Shown here in pieces: positions 22,893-34,822 of a stretch of 64,000 nucleotides of DNA. A program made the translations under genes and the position numbers. This stretch comes from Diphasiastrum complanatum. Taxonomy: Eukaryota > Streptophyta > Lycopodiopsida > Lycopodiales > Lycopodiaceae. The stretch lies in the NCBI GenBank assembly GCA_029204225.1, contig CM055092.1, forward strand, positions 27,388,320 through 27,452,319. Reading direction: 5' to 3'. Every line of letters starts with the position of its first letter. The stretch's first letter is position 1. The notes beneath the pieces are model-generated. The model ran no database searches. It was given only the letters and a program-made list of their open reading frames with translations, and was not told the DNA's origin.

Positions 22893-23489
22893 TGTGTGTG
22901 TGTGTGTGTTTTATAATAGATTAATTTTTTATAGTGTTTATAATAGATTGTTAGAAGTATTTGAGATAATGTTTAACATTTTACATTGATGTAGAATTTT
23001 AGATTATAGATAAATACATAATCTATGGTAGTGATAGATTGTTAGATTTTTATTTATTTAAGACTAAGAATGATAGATGAGAGAGAGAGAGAGAGAGAGT
23101 GTGTACATGTGTAAAAGTGTGTGTGTTTTATTATGCATTAGTTTAGGGTATTTAAGTGTGTGTATGTGTGTGTTTGAGAGGATGTGTATGTGTTTTGAAA
23201 TTTGCATTGATCTATAATTTAAGTTAATAGACAAATAGATATAGATAGTGTTGGGTGGTAATAGATTGCTAAATTTATGTGTGTGAGAGAAAAAAAATAG
23301 ATGTGTGTGTGCGTTTAACATTTTGCACTGATTTAAAGTTTAAGATTATAGATAAATACATAGTCTATGGTAATAATAGATTGTTTGATTTATATTTATT
23401 TTGGACTAAGAATAATAGATGAGAGAGAGAGAGAGAGAGAGTGTGTGTTTGTGAACATATTTAACATTTTACATTGATTTAAGATTTAA

Positions 23490-23539
<50 letters not shown>

Positions 23540-23588
23540 TTCGGAGAGAGGAAGTGTGTATGTGTTGTGTTTTGCATTTTAAATTTAA

Positions 23589-23660
<72 letters not shown>

Positions 23661-23751
23661 TGTGTGTGTGTGTGTTTTGTATTATGCATTAGTTTAGGGT
23701 ATTTAAGAGTGATAGATAAATAAATAGTGTTTGATTGAATTTATATTGGAT

Positions 23752-23808
<57 letters not shown>

Positions 23809-23930
23809 GTGAGTGAGAGTGAGAGTGAGTATGTGTGTGTGTGTTTTGATTAAGATTTATATAAGTAGATGACTAGATAGTGTTTGATGGTAATTGTATG
23901 TTTGAATTTGCTTATAATAATTGTTCAATT
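22600..23930. repeat. Higher-order array seeded by GA/GT microsatellites
   Basis: Long (GT)n at 22614-22661, (GA)n then (GT)n at 22848-22909, and (GA)n at about 23494-23537, 23592-23657 and 23755-23805 alternate with a recurring AT-rich spacer. The spacer contains TTTAACATTTTACATTGATTTA, then GATTATAGATAAATACATA, TCTATGGTAATAATAGATTG and ACTAAGAATGATAGATGA. At least six spacer copies, full or partial, can be aligned, so the array is a repeat of repeats inside the transposon. Confidence 0.68.
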
Positions 23931-24455
23931 GTGTAATATAATGTTATTTTTTAATTGTTTGTGCATGTGACAAAAATATTAAAAAAAAAAGAGAGCAAGT
24001 GTTTAATTGCACATTTGCACTTAAGCTTCGAGTGAAGCTTCAAGTGAGTTTATTGGTGAGTTTGTGTTGTTTCAATTTGTTTTATTATTAGAATACGTTA
24101 TCTAACATAGTAAGAAATTAAATGTAATTCATAATTTTCATTTTGTTCAAAGCAATATCGTATTTTATCGCATACACTAGCAATTAATTAATATGCAAAG
24201 GTGAAATGTAGATAATCAAAACCCCCAATCCTAGGAAGGTGTGTAGCCCTTACTTTTCTCCCGTTAAAGGTGAGGTTCTAATCTTTCCAACTTGCATGGA
24301 AAAACCTACATGCCGCAGGGAGGGAATATGTGGTGACATTCTGAAATAGGACATAACCGCAAGGTTCAGGTATTATAATTATCACATTCAACTCTATCTA
24401 TAACAATATACATAAAAAATATTGCGATGAATATAAAAAAAAGAATGATAGATAA

Positions 24456-26868
24456 TCATAGATCATTCTCATCATTTACATCATTTTTGTCATCACACAA
24501 GTCTTGACACTCATCTGAATCTAGGTCTAGGTATAATTGTAAATTTCCGATCGCGTCTCTTTGATGATGTGAGCTATCCTCATATTCAATCTTCTTTTTT
24601 TCGAATTCTATCTCATCCAAACGTGGGGGCCTCAAATTACCCCTAATTTGGTCTTGTACGATCGTAGGAATCTCATCATTTCCATTTGTACCTTCTTCTC
24701 CCATCATTTCGACATCATTTGGAGTTTGGATGAGTGGTTCAGTATACAAGTGCTTAAAAAAATATACAAACCTAATCATCGATGACAAATTGTAAAGCAT
24801 ATTTCGTACGTCATCGTTGAAGATACCTCGAATAGAAAGTGGAAGTATGAGTTGCAACATCCTATGCCAATCGTGTGATTTCAATCCACTTAATTTACCA
24901 TCTTTGGTAAATGACTTGCATAAAGAATGTGCATAGCTTGTTGGAGTTCTCATTTGTTTTATGACATGTTTAACATATGAGAGTTGCTCTTTTGTGAGAA
25001 TCCACGGCACGGTAGGTAGAATCTCATCTCCACCTTCAGTGTATTGAATCCAATAGAGTCTTTTCACATCGGCCGCTTGTAGATCTTTACGAGCTGCGGA
25101 GTTGTCTTTTATGCCAATGATGTGGTTCCATAAGGATTCACCGACGGTTTTGAATATGTGCATAGGATCCAATAGATGGTTTATCAATAAATTCCTCCAA
25201 TAGGATAATTTATGAAAAATAGACAACTGTTTCATACCATCAATGGATTCATTCCATGAAAAATTAACGTCGTGATGTTTAAGCCATTCACCATGTCATT
25301 CCGCTACTCCCATGCATGGGGGTGGTGGTGTAGTTAGAGGATTATTTCCTCGCCCTCCAAAAAGCACCTATTCAACCTTCAAAAAGAATGATCAGGCAGA
25401 AAGTATTTGTGATAATTTTTGCACACCACTTTTTTTAACATATTTGTGCTATGTTGAGCCTCCAAAAGTGGTCCACAAATATAACATGCGTTGTAATCCG
25501 ATGTGGTTAAACCTGCATAGTTCATAAACCAAATTAAACATAAGCTTAGTTAAATATACTCAGATGTCAAACCCTAAAACGGATTAGATTCATTATATAG
25601 ATACCTGAACATTCGCTTAAACCGGGGTAGGCATGCATCGTCCACATTAGAATTCCACAAACAACAAAGTTTCGTTGTTGTAAAGGTCTCGAGATGTCGT
25701 AAGCGTGAATACCATTCCAAAGAATGCACAATTCATCGATCAAAGGTGCAAGATACACATCCATGTTCTTGGCCTTGTACTTTCCTGTAATCAATAAAGC
25801 CAATAACAAGTATCCCGTTTTAATACTCAACCATGGAGGTATGTTGTAATTAACAAGCACAACGGGCCATGTGGACCAAGTTGACGCTTGAACGCTAAAA
25901 GGATTTACGCCATCCTTAGCAAGGCCAAATCTCAAATTATGAGGTTCATTTTTAATCTCGGGCCATTGGTCTTCAATATGTTTCCATGCAGGTGAATCAC
26001 TTGGTACTTGCATCACATCATCCGTAGATCGATTTTTGACATGTCAATCCATTAGTTGTGCCAAAGATTTACATCGAAATAAACGTTGCAATCGTGGGAT
26101 AATTGAAAAATGTCTTAACACTTTTCGTGGCACTTTATCCCCTTGTACGTCATCTCGAAAACGAGAAGCGTTACACATTGGACATTGAAGCTTTTCTGAA
26201 TGCTCAGCTCTATATAGAACATGGTCTTCTGGACATGCATGTATTGTGTTGTAATCCATTCCAAGCACGGTCATCATCTTTCGTGTTTCTTTTCGTGTTT
26301 TAGGTATCACATTTTCTTTCGGAACATTTTTTTTTCGGAAGTATTCGATGCAACAACCTAAAAAAAGAGCAATGTGAGTTGTTAGAAAAGAAAAAAAAAA
26401 TTAACTTAATGTAAATATGCTATAAAGTATAATAGTTGTGTTATGCATTAAGTACCCAAATAAAGATGTCACGCTACGATCACTCCATTTGTATGTTGCT
26501 TGAAGGTTTGGAATAAGAATTGACATAGCTAGTCTTGAAATGGATGCTCCAGGATATAGAGGAGTGTCTGCCTCCTTGCGCAATAGAATCTCGTCTTCAT
26601 CCATCTCAAATTGTTCGTGATCTCCGTTTTCATTAGAAGATGCATGCATATCATCATTCTCATTTGTTTCAAAGTAAGATTCAAACATGTTCTGCATTGT
26701 TTCATCATGTTGCACCTCATCATCAAAATCATTAGAATCAAGTTGATTATTCTTTTTTCCAATTATGTTTGCCTCTTCAATTTGTTTCATTCTTTGTTTT
26801 CTCATGTCTATCAAAACTTGACGTTGATTGTAACTAAACACAGATGGATCAACTTCGTGGAATGGCAT
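24456..26868 (-). pseudogene. CACTA transposase, TNP2 type (several exons or fragments)
   Basis: Four open blocks on the minus strand follow the TNP2 order. First, 26868-26401: an acidic N-terminus, then LRKEADTPLYPGASISRLAM. Second, about 26355-26044: TVLGMDYNTIHACPEDHVLY, then CPMC and PRKVLRHFSIIPRLQRLF. Third, 26016-25567: NLRFGLAKDGVNPF, then TWPVVLVNYNIPPWL and MDVYLAPLIDELCILW. Fourth, about 25270-24456: SYWRNLLINHLLDPMHIFK, then GKLSGLKSHDWHRMLQLILP. TNP2 is the catalytic transposase that cuts and joins element ends in the nucleus. Gaps between blocks may be introns (about 26356-26400) or damage, and the block near 25300 contains a stop. The C-terminal domains of longer TNP2 proteins are not evident. 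Confidence 0.75.
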
Positions 26869-27565
26869 TCGATGTATTGGCTACAAGCATGAAACAAATT
26901 TCATAAGTGACATATATAGATTGATGAAGATTATAATAAAAAACAATCATATAAAATTAACAAACCTCAACGTCTTCCAAATTCGATGGTTGACCTTCTT
27001 TTTTTCGTCCAAACTTTCACAAATGATTTTCAACAATGCGTCTTTCACGCATCTTTTGTCTATCACACTTGAGGCATGTGCACCATATTTTATTTTGAAA
27101 ATAATTTCTCTACGAGAAACAAAAATCAAGTACATGTCACTTTAACACAATATTTTAACTTATAATAACAAAGTTTTTATGAACAAGAACACATGCATGT
27201 TTATTACTTACCCTGTTAACTTGAGTACTGTCCTCATCACTAGACTGATCTGAATGTAATTCATCTCATTGTGATAAACTGCATATATGCACAAGTACAA
27301 AACACAAATAACATAAAATTATTGTATAATTCTAATGATTTAATTTTTAGATATACCTATTCTTATACATTGTCGCTTACATGATTCTTATGCCAATCTT
27401 GGTGCGGGTTTGAGCTCTACACGCATATCTCTCTCTTTTTGTTAACACATGATGAAAGTCTCACTTCAATATGCATTAAAGCTCTGTAATCAATTTTCTT
27501 TTCTATTTCATTTCCATATATTAGGGTTTATTGTAATGTATTGTATGTTTATGAATGTAGTAATC
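26869..27565. promoter_or_regulatory. Shared upstream region of the two divergent CACTA genes
   Basis: About 700 bp of AT-rich DNA between the minus-strand TNP2 start and the plus-strand second gene. No core promoter is certain. The head-to-head layout implies divergent promoters here. Confidence 0.35.
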
Positions 27566-28546
27566 ATGTCGGGGTCAGGCAGTGGTGAAAGCTCGAGAGA
27601 CTTTGTAAAAAATTTATATGAATCATTAACTCTCGAGCAAAGAACACAACTCCAAAATATGCTTAGCCAAAATGAGGGTGGTCCCTCACAAGAGGTCACG
27701 GCTCCCGCCTCCACCGAAGAATCATCCACAAATCCTTATTATGACGTGGATCCTCAAGGCAATATAATTGCCAATAGAAAAGGAAGGGTGGTTTTGGACC
27801 GACTCTATTCTTTATGCCAACGTCATTTTGGCGACAGATTATTTAGTAAATGGTCCGAACAACCTGCCACCGATAAACAGTAGGTTGTTAGTACCCTTCG
27901 TGACGAATTCCAACAAGAAGAGAAATTCAAGGAGAAGGAAATTCATAAGCATATGACCTTATGGATTAGGCATCATCGTGATATGGCATGACGAGCTTAT
28001 AGGGACGGGCAATCCAAACCTTCCTGGTGTTCAAGAAGTATTTGGAACTGTGTAAAAGCGGATGAACGAACACCAGATAAATACAAGATTCAGAAAGATG
28101 ATGCGGCTGCTAGGATGCATGGGATAGGCAATCCTAGGTTGGGCTCGAGCGGAAAGGCGGGATTGCAAGCAAGTATGCTAAGTGAACTTACACTACTCTT
28201 ATAGTTTATCTTTGATTTTATATGCGTTTATTATTTAATATGCATTATGACTAGCTGCTTCAACGTAGCCCTTAATTAATTTCAACTTCAATTGAATGCA
28301 TGGATAATTGACGGACTATAGACGTCTGCCAACTAAGGAGGAGTACGAATTTGTCTTCAGAGAATCGTACGATGCATTAGTCGACAAACTAAAGAGCGAG
28401 GGTCATCCTCCAAATATAAGTACTAGTTTTTGTATTTATACTAATGTGGTTTGTATTTCGATGTCAATTTATTTAATTTAATATGATCAAGCATTAAATA
28501 TTAATGTAGTTTGTTTGCTTGTGTTCATGCAGACTGGACGTCATGA
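27566..28546 (+). pseudogene. Second CACTA gene, TNPA/Transposase_24-like
   Basis: The plus strand begins MSGSGSGESSRDFVKNLYES and continues through NRKGRVVLDRLYSLCQRHFG, RDEFQQEEKFKEKEIHKHM, DKYKIQKDDAAARMHGIGNP and, after a probable intron (28173-28321), RLPTKEEYEFVFRESYDALV. Basic, coiled segments and the K-x-x-A-A-A-R-x-x-G block recall the plant PTTA/En-Spm (Transposase_24) family, which binds subterminal repeats. Two in-frame stops (TAG at 27881, TGA near 27989) each fit a C-to-T change in CAG and CGA. The intron phase does not fit perfectly by my reading, so an indel is also possible. It is transcribed away from TNP2. Confidence 0.55.
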
Positions 28547-29094
28547 CGACGACGAGTAGATTAGGTTTATAATTTTTAGTTGATGTTAGATCTAGAAAGA
28601 CTCATGCGACATCAAAGCACCAATTTTGTAATACATTAATTCATATTATGAAAACTATTATTATCGCAAATGATCGTGCTATATTGCCATTGCTTTTATA
28701 TGTGCAATGTTTTTTTTTTTCAAAAATTGCAATTTCAAATTTAGAAATGTGGATTGACGTAATAATCAACTAAGAAATGTCGAATTTCAAAACAACAATC
28801 AAAATTATATTTAAAAATATAAATGAAATTTATGATGTGCACAAAGCAATGCAATAAAGTATTGTCATTCATAATGAACATGAAGTAATGCAATAAAATA
28901 TAAAATGAAAAGTAGTTTAAGAATGAAAAGCACCTCATGCTTAGTTTGTTGTTTGATCCAAATGTTGAATGCAACTCAAAATATTGTTTTAAAACCAATT
29001 CACGAACATTGCTTTTCCAAGAACTCAACTCCAAGAACAGCTCGAGAAAAATGCGCACACTGTTTTTTACGCATTTTTTATTTTTTTTACCTAA

Positions 29095-29642
29095 TTTGGG
29101 ACGTCGACATCCTAACGCGTCGGATAGACGTCGGGTAGACGTCGGACACACGTCGGACATACTTTTTGATCATTCTGTTAACAGACGTCGGTCTCCGACA
29201 ACTTTAACGGACGTTGGAATCTGACGTCCAAGGATACGTCAGATGGACGTCGGATGAGCATCGGACATCCATCGATGAAATTTTCCCATCATTCTATGTT
29301 TACATACGTCGAAATCCGACTGAATTCCAGGACGTTGCATTCCGACAGCCACGTCAGAGCGTTTGCGACGTCTTTGGACGTCGCAATCCGACGTCCACGT
29401 AGGATGCCGCATTGTGACGTCCACGTAGGACGTCGCAGGTCAGCATCTATTCCTGTCACCAGAATTTTGTTCTGTGGTGTCCGGCACGTTGTGCTTGTCA
29501 GATTGCGATGTGTTTTAAAGTCATCGGATTCCGACGACCTTATAGCGACGTGTTGTTTCGACGTCCGCGACGAATTAAAAAAAAATTAAGCTCGCGATTC
29601 ACGTCACAAAACACGTCGCAAATCGCGACGGGTGTTGTTGTG
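29095..29642. repeat. Right terminal and subterminal repeats of the CACTA element
   Basis: About twenty GACGTCGG, ACGTCGCA and ATCCGACG blocks in alternating orientation, ending in the terminal sequence at 29642. It mirrors the left block and is the most GC- and CpG-rich DNA of the element. Confidence 0.65.
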
Positions 29643-29645
29643 AGG

Positions 29646-30763
29646 GTTTCGTGCGTAGTATAGTGGTAGACCGGTCGTCCGCCTTCTAAGTTCTACAAAG
29701 CCTAACAACTATGAAATAAAAACATAAATGAAAAGGGAGCACCAAGGCTTCCCAACTGGTGCTCGGAATGGAAACGAATGAAGGTGTGGCTAAGGCTGTA
29801 CCCAACTAGCCACTACTTTAGAAAATAAATGAACTTGCTAAGGCGGTACCCAACTAGCAAGGATCAACAATAAACTAGGTTTGCTAAGGCTTCCCAATTA
29901 GCAAACCGTAAAACTAATTCTAACTCCCAAAGGGAAATAAAATAAGATTGCGGCTAGTTAAGAATTAACAATACAAGCATGTCACAATAAATCCAATGAA
30001 AGGAGACAAGAGGAGGCCCGAACACCTTCCCTCAAGCTATGCACCTTCCAATGGGAACACAAATAAATAGAATGATAATCTCAAAGAGAGCAATTTAGCA
30101 TAATCTCAGAGTGTTATCTTACAAGGAAAATGCCTCTCTTCTTATAGCAAGAAGGGCCTTTCATAAGCTTCTTCTAACTTATGGGATTAGTTTCTTAAAC
30201 TTGCCATTCTAAGGCTTCTAAACTTCTCAACTTCTAACTTAGAAAGCCTAAGACTCTAAACTTAGAACTCAAGATAACTTAGAATCTTTTATTTTCTAAG
30301 CTTACGTTTCTAAGTTTAAGTTCTCTAAGTTAAGTTTTCTAACTTAGAAGTCTAGAATTTAATTAAGTTTTGACCCATGAACTTATAACACACATGCCAT
30401 GGTAGGAGTTTATTAACAAGTACTCACATGTGGACTTACAATACACATGCCACGGTGTTTTATTTTACATGGTAGGAGTTCACACATGGACTTACAATAC
30501 ACATGCCACGGTGTTTTATTTTACTTTGATTTTACTTTGTTGCTAATAGAAGAGCTTAATTTTATTTAGTTTTTTCAAGAATCATCTTCTTACAAGTGAA
30601 TGTACTTTGGTTATCAACATATGCATCCATCTTTGCCTCTATGCCTTAGTTTTTTTATCTAGATGTTGGAATTCAATCTAGCATCCGTCAACAAGTGCAT
30701 AAGCTTGTTTAGGAGATCATTCACACACTTTAGGACATTCACATGCGTGTGAAATTTCACACT
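29646..30763 (-). repeat. Outer part of the gypsy A LTR
   Basis: About 1.1 kb of AT-rich, gene-free DNA to the right of the CACTA element. It contains local repeats: CTAAGGC(GG)TACCCAACTAGC-like blocks around 29740-29910, and a 58-bp tandem duplication around 30424-30525 (ACTTACAATACACATGCCACGG twice). On the minus strand it starts TGTGAAATTTCACACG. The outer boundary is inferred. Confidence 0.42.
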
Positions 30764-31500
30764 AACCATGTGGTTAAGGCTTTGTGTAAGGGCTTAGAAC
30801 TCTTCAATACATCACCTAAAGGTATGGTGACTTGACTAGATAGTAGGGAGGTTAAGGCCTCGGTCTCACTTCCTTCTAGTTCTAGGGAAGTGAAGGGTTT
30901 TTCATTGAATTCAGGATGGATAAATCCTTCTGAGTTCAAGGGTGAAGTGGGTGCATTCATGGCTTGATTAGAGTGTTCAATTGAATCCATAGATTCTATT
31001 GGTCGGTTAAGATCACTAATAGGAGCCTTGGCTTGCTCTTCTTGTATCCACTCTCTTACCTTGATGTAACGATTCTTCTCCTTCTGTGGGTTTGGATACT
31101 CTCCAGGTCCAATAATGGTTTATAATGTGGGGTTGATTGTGTTCCTCATCCATGACTCTTTCTACAACTGGGGGTTCCTTTAGTATTTGGGCACGTGCCT
31201 AAACATAAGCAGGGATTTCTAGTTTTGTGGCCTTGGCTCTCCTATAATGTATAACGGTTGGAGATTGACAAGTGCATCAACTTGCAGCTCTACTGGTCGG
31301 GATGGACAATCTTTGTAACAATGGACATGGCCACACTCTCTACAGATAGGAGTGTAAGTGCCTTTATACGAACACTCAGCAATGTGATGGTTCTCTCCAC
31401 AACTGTAATAATGGACAGGTGCTCTGTTTCTGTAAAAAAAATTGTTGAGCAGTAAACAAGGGGTAGATAGAAGCTTCAGTTCCATCTATATAAAAACAAG
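30764..31500 (-). pseudogene. Gypsy gag tail with double zinc knuckle
   Basis: The minus strand encodes YYSCGENHHIAECSYKG, then YTPICRECGHVHCYKDCPSR (31420-31300), and further down EHSNQAMNAPTSPLNSEGFI. The paired CCHC/CCHC clusters match, position for position, the decayed knuckle at 2450-2300. This is therefore another copy of that gypsy family, truncated on its right near 31500 and joined to the gypsy A LTR on its left. Confidence 0.6.
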
Positions 31501-31659
31501 AAAATCATTGATCCTTAGGTACAAACATATTCTCCAAGCTAAATTCTGATTGGGTTTGAGGATCCTGACTTGTTGCAGCAAAATTTGCTGGAATGATCTA
31601 GCGGTTCCATCTAAGGGCCAGGTTGTCGCACTACTAAGGCTGGGTGCTGCATTATTGTT

Positions 31660-32262
31660 GGTGTTGGATTATAATGCTCAGGTCCAAAATCCATTCAGTA
31701 ATGAGCATCTTGAAAACCTGCCGAAGTCCGACTCCATCAACTTCGAAGTCATCGACTTCATCGACTTCGACTTTTTCCATGTATATACTCAACTTACGTC
31801 TTCAACTTCAACTTCATCAATGTACCCGACATTGAAGTGCCTAACTTCAATACCAACTCCATCAACCCTCGACTCACTCTACTCCCTCATCAAGAAAAAG
31901 TCGATCCAAGAACTGTCAGAAGTCTTTATGGCAATTCACCTACTTGTACATAGTCTTTACTACTTTACCAAGGCGGTTACCAACTACAAGGCGGCTGTAA
32001 TTAATTAGGTAGGTAGAAAGTACTGGTCTAAAAGACTTGTAAATAATATCTTTCAGTTAATTATCTATAAAAGAGAGTTGATTAAAGAAGAATCGATGGA
32101 AGCTCTAAAATATTTGTGCCTCACTGAATTGCACTCAGCTACATGCCCATGTACTCACTTTCTGAATTTTTCAAGCGTACATTTTTGTCCACACTACTGA
32201 TTTGTTCTATTGAGCATTACTACTATTTATTCATCTTGATTATTGTTGGTAATTGTTGCAGT
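31660..32262 (+). repeat. Possible solo LTR
   Basis: Starts TGTTGGATTATAATG and contains a run of CTTCAACTTC/GACTTC repeats (31730-31860) and a TATA-like TCTATAAAAGAGAG at about 32064. A TG-CA end could fall near 32262 (TGTTGCA). No partner LTR is seen, so this is a suggestion only. Confidence 0.3.
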
Positions 32263-33237
32263 TACGATCTACAACTTACTTGGAAGCAATGAATAGGATA
32301 TAGAATTTAAAAGATGTCTACAAACTTGATATGGTACATAGAAATCCATTCACATAGTTACAAATAAAATTATTCTTATAATTGCATGTCACATTGACAT
32401 ATAGGGTAACATTGGGAGATGAAATGACTCAGAGGATATTTAATTTATAATTAAAAATAAGAAAACAACATATTATACAAGAGCAAGTACCACCTCGTTC
32501 AAAGATTGTTTTTATATAACAGAGTTAATCAAACAAAGGTTATACTAGATTAGCCTTTTGTTATTGGTGAATGATATGCTCTTTTAGAGTTAGAACCTCA
32601 TACGACATAAAGAACATAATAGTGAACAGTTTATTAAACATCTGATGTAGTGCAATGCAAACCTATGACTGACAATAATATTGACACAATCAACAACAAA
32701 GAATTGTAATTGAACCCATCTCATTCAAAAGAGTTAAATGTTTAACGTCAATGTTATAACTTGAGAAACTCTATACGAAAAAAGGAGGATATAAAATCAT
32801 ATGGCTAGTGAGCCATAGAGATAGTTCTCCTTAACTTCTGTTGTGGAAACAGAGGATTACGTAGAGTTATAGAGTTTGATGTGCCACAAAGACAAAGCAT
32901 CTCTGCTCCTTGTAGACTAAGAAATGAATGAATGCCTTAGCTGATACAAAACATTGTGTTGATTGAGTTATCTAATAGAACATTATTGATGTGGAGTTGT
33001 GTCACACTAAGATTGGGTATGAGACTATTGCTATTTGGTCTGTCAATGCCCATAAAACAATTGGAGAATTTGAATGATATAGAATTGTAGACATAGACCC
33101 CATAAACAATTATCTTTCATAGAACGTATATGTTTCAAGCATAGGTCCAATTCGGCATGGGCAATTTAATTTGACAAAGAATATAGCATAGAAATCAAGC
33201 CCTAACAACATTGTTAAGGCTTAATGGATAAGTAAAA
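32263..33237. other. No recognisable feature
   Basis: AT-rich sequence with no long open frame, no transposon motif and no clear repeat by eye. Confidence 0.4.
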
Positions 33238-33971
33238 ACATAGAATAAATGGGTCGGATTCGATGGATAGCCCTTGAACATCAAACAAGAGGTGGTCATA
33301 GGTTCGTGTGTATGATACGAACCAGATGGAATCATTGCTGCTAAATTTCAGTGTCCTTTGCTAAAAAATGCTCTTCATGCTGAAAAAAATGTGATTAGGG
33401 CATAGGAAATGGACTAGCTTTTTGCTTTCATGTCCATCGGTCAAGTATCTCCAAACGGAGTCGGTTTTCTCTACTTTCTATTGTGGCCAATAGGCAATGT
33501 TGAGGGGTATATACAAGAATAGACCGGCCTCTGAACGTTCATGTATGGAGTCTGAAATGTAGATGTGAATTCCAGCCCTGGAAAGGGCTTTAGAGAAGGT
33601 AGGTTGATCGAGGCAAAAAATGAGTCAGATTTGAACATTGGCAGCCCGAACATTAGATGGGAGGTGGTCATAGGTTCATGTGTTCGCTATAAACTAGATG
33701 GAACTATTTTTGTTCATTTTTGGCATTGTTTGCCAAAAAATCGTCTTTGTGCATAAAAAATACAATTAGGACATGGAAAATGGACCAGTTTTCAACTTTT
33801 TGTTCCTTCAATCCAATATCTCCAAATGGGGTCATTTTCTCTTGTTTTTGGCCAATAGGCAATGTCAAGGGGAACCAAGAAGAACAAACCAGCCTCTAAA
33901 CAGGTTTTTTATGGAGTCCAAAACATCCATGTGAAGTCTAATCCCAAAAAGGGCTTTAGGGAAAGTAGGTT
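33238..33971. repeat. Direct duplication of a ~365-bp unit
   Basis: Two adjacent copies (about 33238-33604 and 33605-33971) share GGAGGTGGTCATAGGTTC(A/G)TGTGT, then GCCAATAGGCAATGT, ATGGAGTC and AAAGGGCTTTAG(A/G)GAA(A/G)GTAGGTT in the same order. They are perhaps 70-75% identical, so the duplication is old. No coding potential. Confidence 0.6.
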
Positions 33972-34249
33972 AGTAAGAGTACTATTGAATATATGCTCTC
34001 ATCAATACTTGTCCATGTTGACTAAAAGAATGTTTGTTGTCCTTGCTACTCCTTCAACATTTGTGATTGTCTTCACTGAAATATGCACTCAATATTAATG
34101 AGGGCAAATATTCACTCTTCTACTTTTTGTAAAGTCCTTTTTGGGGCTAGACTTTGCATACTAGACGTTTTGGACTCCATACTTGCCTATTCACAAGATG
34201 GTCTATTCCTATCAGTTCCCCTCGATGCACACCCACCCAATTCAAAAGG

Positions 34250-34820
34250 CTATGCACATTATTGGTAAAATACAAAGATTACTTCACATGGAATTACAAA
34301 GATCTGAAGGGTATACCACCACCAACCGTAGTCCAGCATACTATACCCTTGGTGGATGGAGCAGTCTCCAAGGTGAGTCGCTACTATCGCTGCAATTCTA
34401 ACTACACTAAATTGATCAAGCAGGAGTTGCAAAAGTTACTTGATGTCGATTTCATTTAAGAAATCGAACACACATAATGGGTATCTTCGATAGTCATAGT
34501 ACCCAAGAAGAACGACAAAATGCGAATCTGTGTGAACCTAAAAGTGTTAAATGCAGTCACAAAGAAAGATAATTTTCCCTTACCATTTACGAAAAGTGTC
34601 CTGGACAGAGCAGCAGGAGTAGAAGCCTATATCTTTTTGGACGGTTTCAGCAGCTACAATTAGGTGAAAATAGCGCCAGAAGATCAGCACAAGATAGCGT
34701 TCACCACTGAATGGGGAACCTACGCCAACAAGGTGATGTCGTTTGGACTTTGTAATGCCCCGAGTACCTTTCAACGAGTTATGCAGGTAGCATTCAAAGA
34801 GTATTTACAAAACTTTTTGC
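34250..34820 (+). pseudogene. Ty3/gypsy reverse transcriptase, N-terminal half
   Basis: The plus strand reads YKDYFTWNYKDLKGIPP, then QELQKLLDVDFI, then IVPKKNDKMRICVNLKVLN, KKDNFPLPF, and IAFTTEWGTYANKVMSFGLC followed by NAPSTFQRVM. These are RT motifs in the right order up to the F-G-L-C-N-A-P-x-T-F block. The catalytic Y/L-D-D motif that should come about 35 residues later is absent, because the sequence changes to copia integrase. Stops at about 34459, 34478 and 34663 show decay. Confidence 0.75.
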
Positions 34821-34822
34821 AT

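Larger units (their letters stand above)
21944..29642. mobile_element. CACTA (En/Spm) DNA transposon, full length
   Basis: The right end read inward is CACAACAACACCCGTCGCGA. The left end is CACAATAACATATC..., which lines up with it over about 35 bases with mostly C/T and G/A differences. Both ends are flanked by AGG (21941-21943 and 29643-29645), the 3-bp duplication typical of CACTA. Inside lie dense GTCGGA/TCCGAC subterminal repeats at both ends, a TNP2-type transposase on the minus strand, a second transposon gene on the plus strand, and a long microsatellite-rich block. Length is 7.7 kb. Confidence 0.75.
18637..30763 (-). mobile_element. Ty3/gypsy element A, 5' half, split by a CACTA transposon
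   Basis: On the minus strand: a LTR in two pieces (30763-29646 and 21943-21899), primer site (21897-21881), leader (about 21880-19520, with a tandem array) and gag (about 19510-18637). The copia B 3' LTR cuts it at 18636. The CACTA element at 21944-29642 interrupts the LTR, flanked by AGG on both sides. The outer LTR start (TGTGAAATTTCACACG, 30763) is inferred from the TG rule and the end of another gag remnant, and is the least certain edge. Confidence 0.5.

Noticed and set aside
29646-29692. tRNA-like start (GTAGTATAGTGGTAGACC, then CTTCTAA) just right of the CACTA element
   Set aside because: It resembles a D-arm and anticodon loop, but no pairing anticodon stem, no T-arm (GGTTCGA) and no acceptor stem follow. 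At most it is a tRNA fragment in an LTR.
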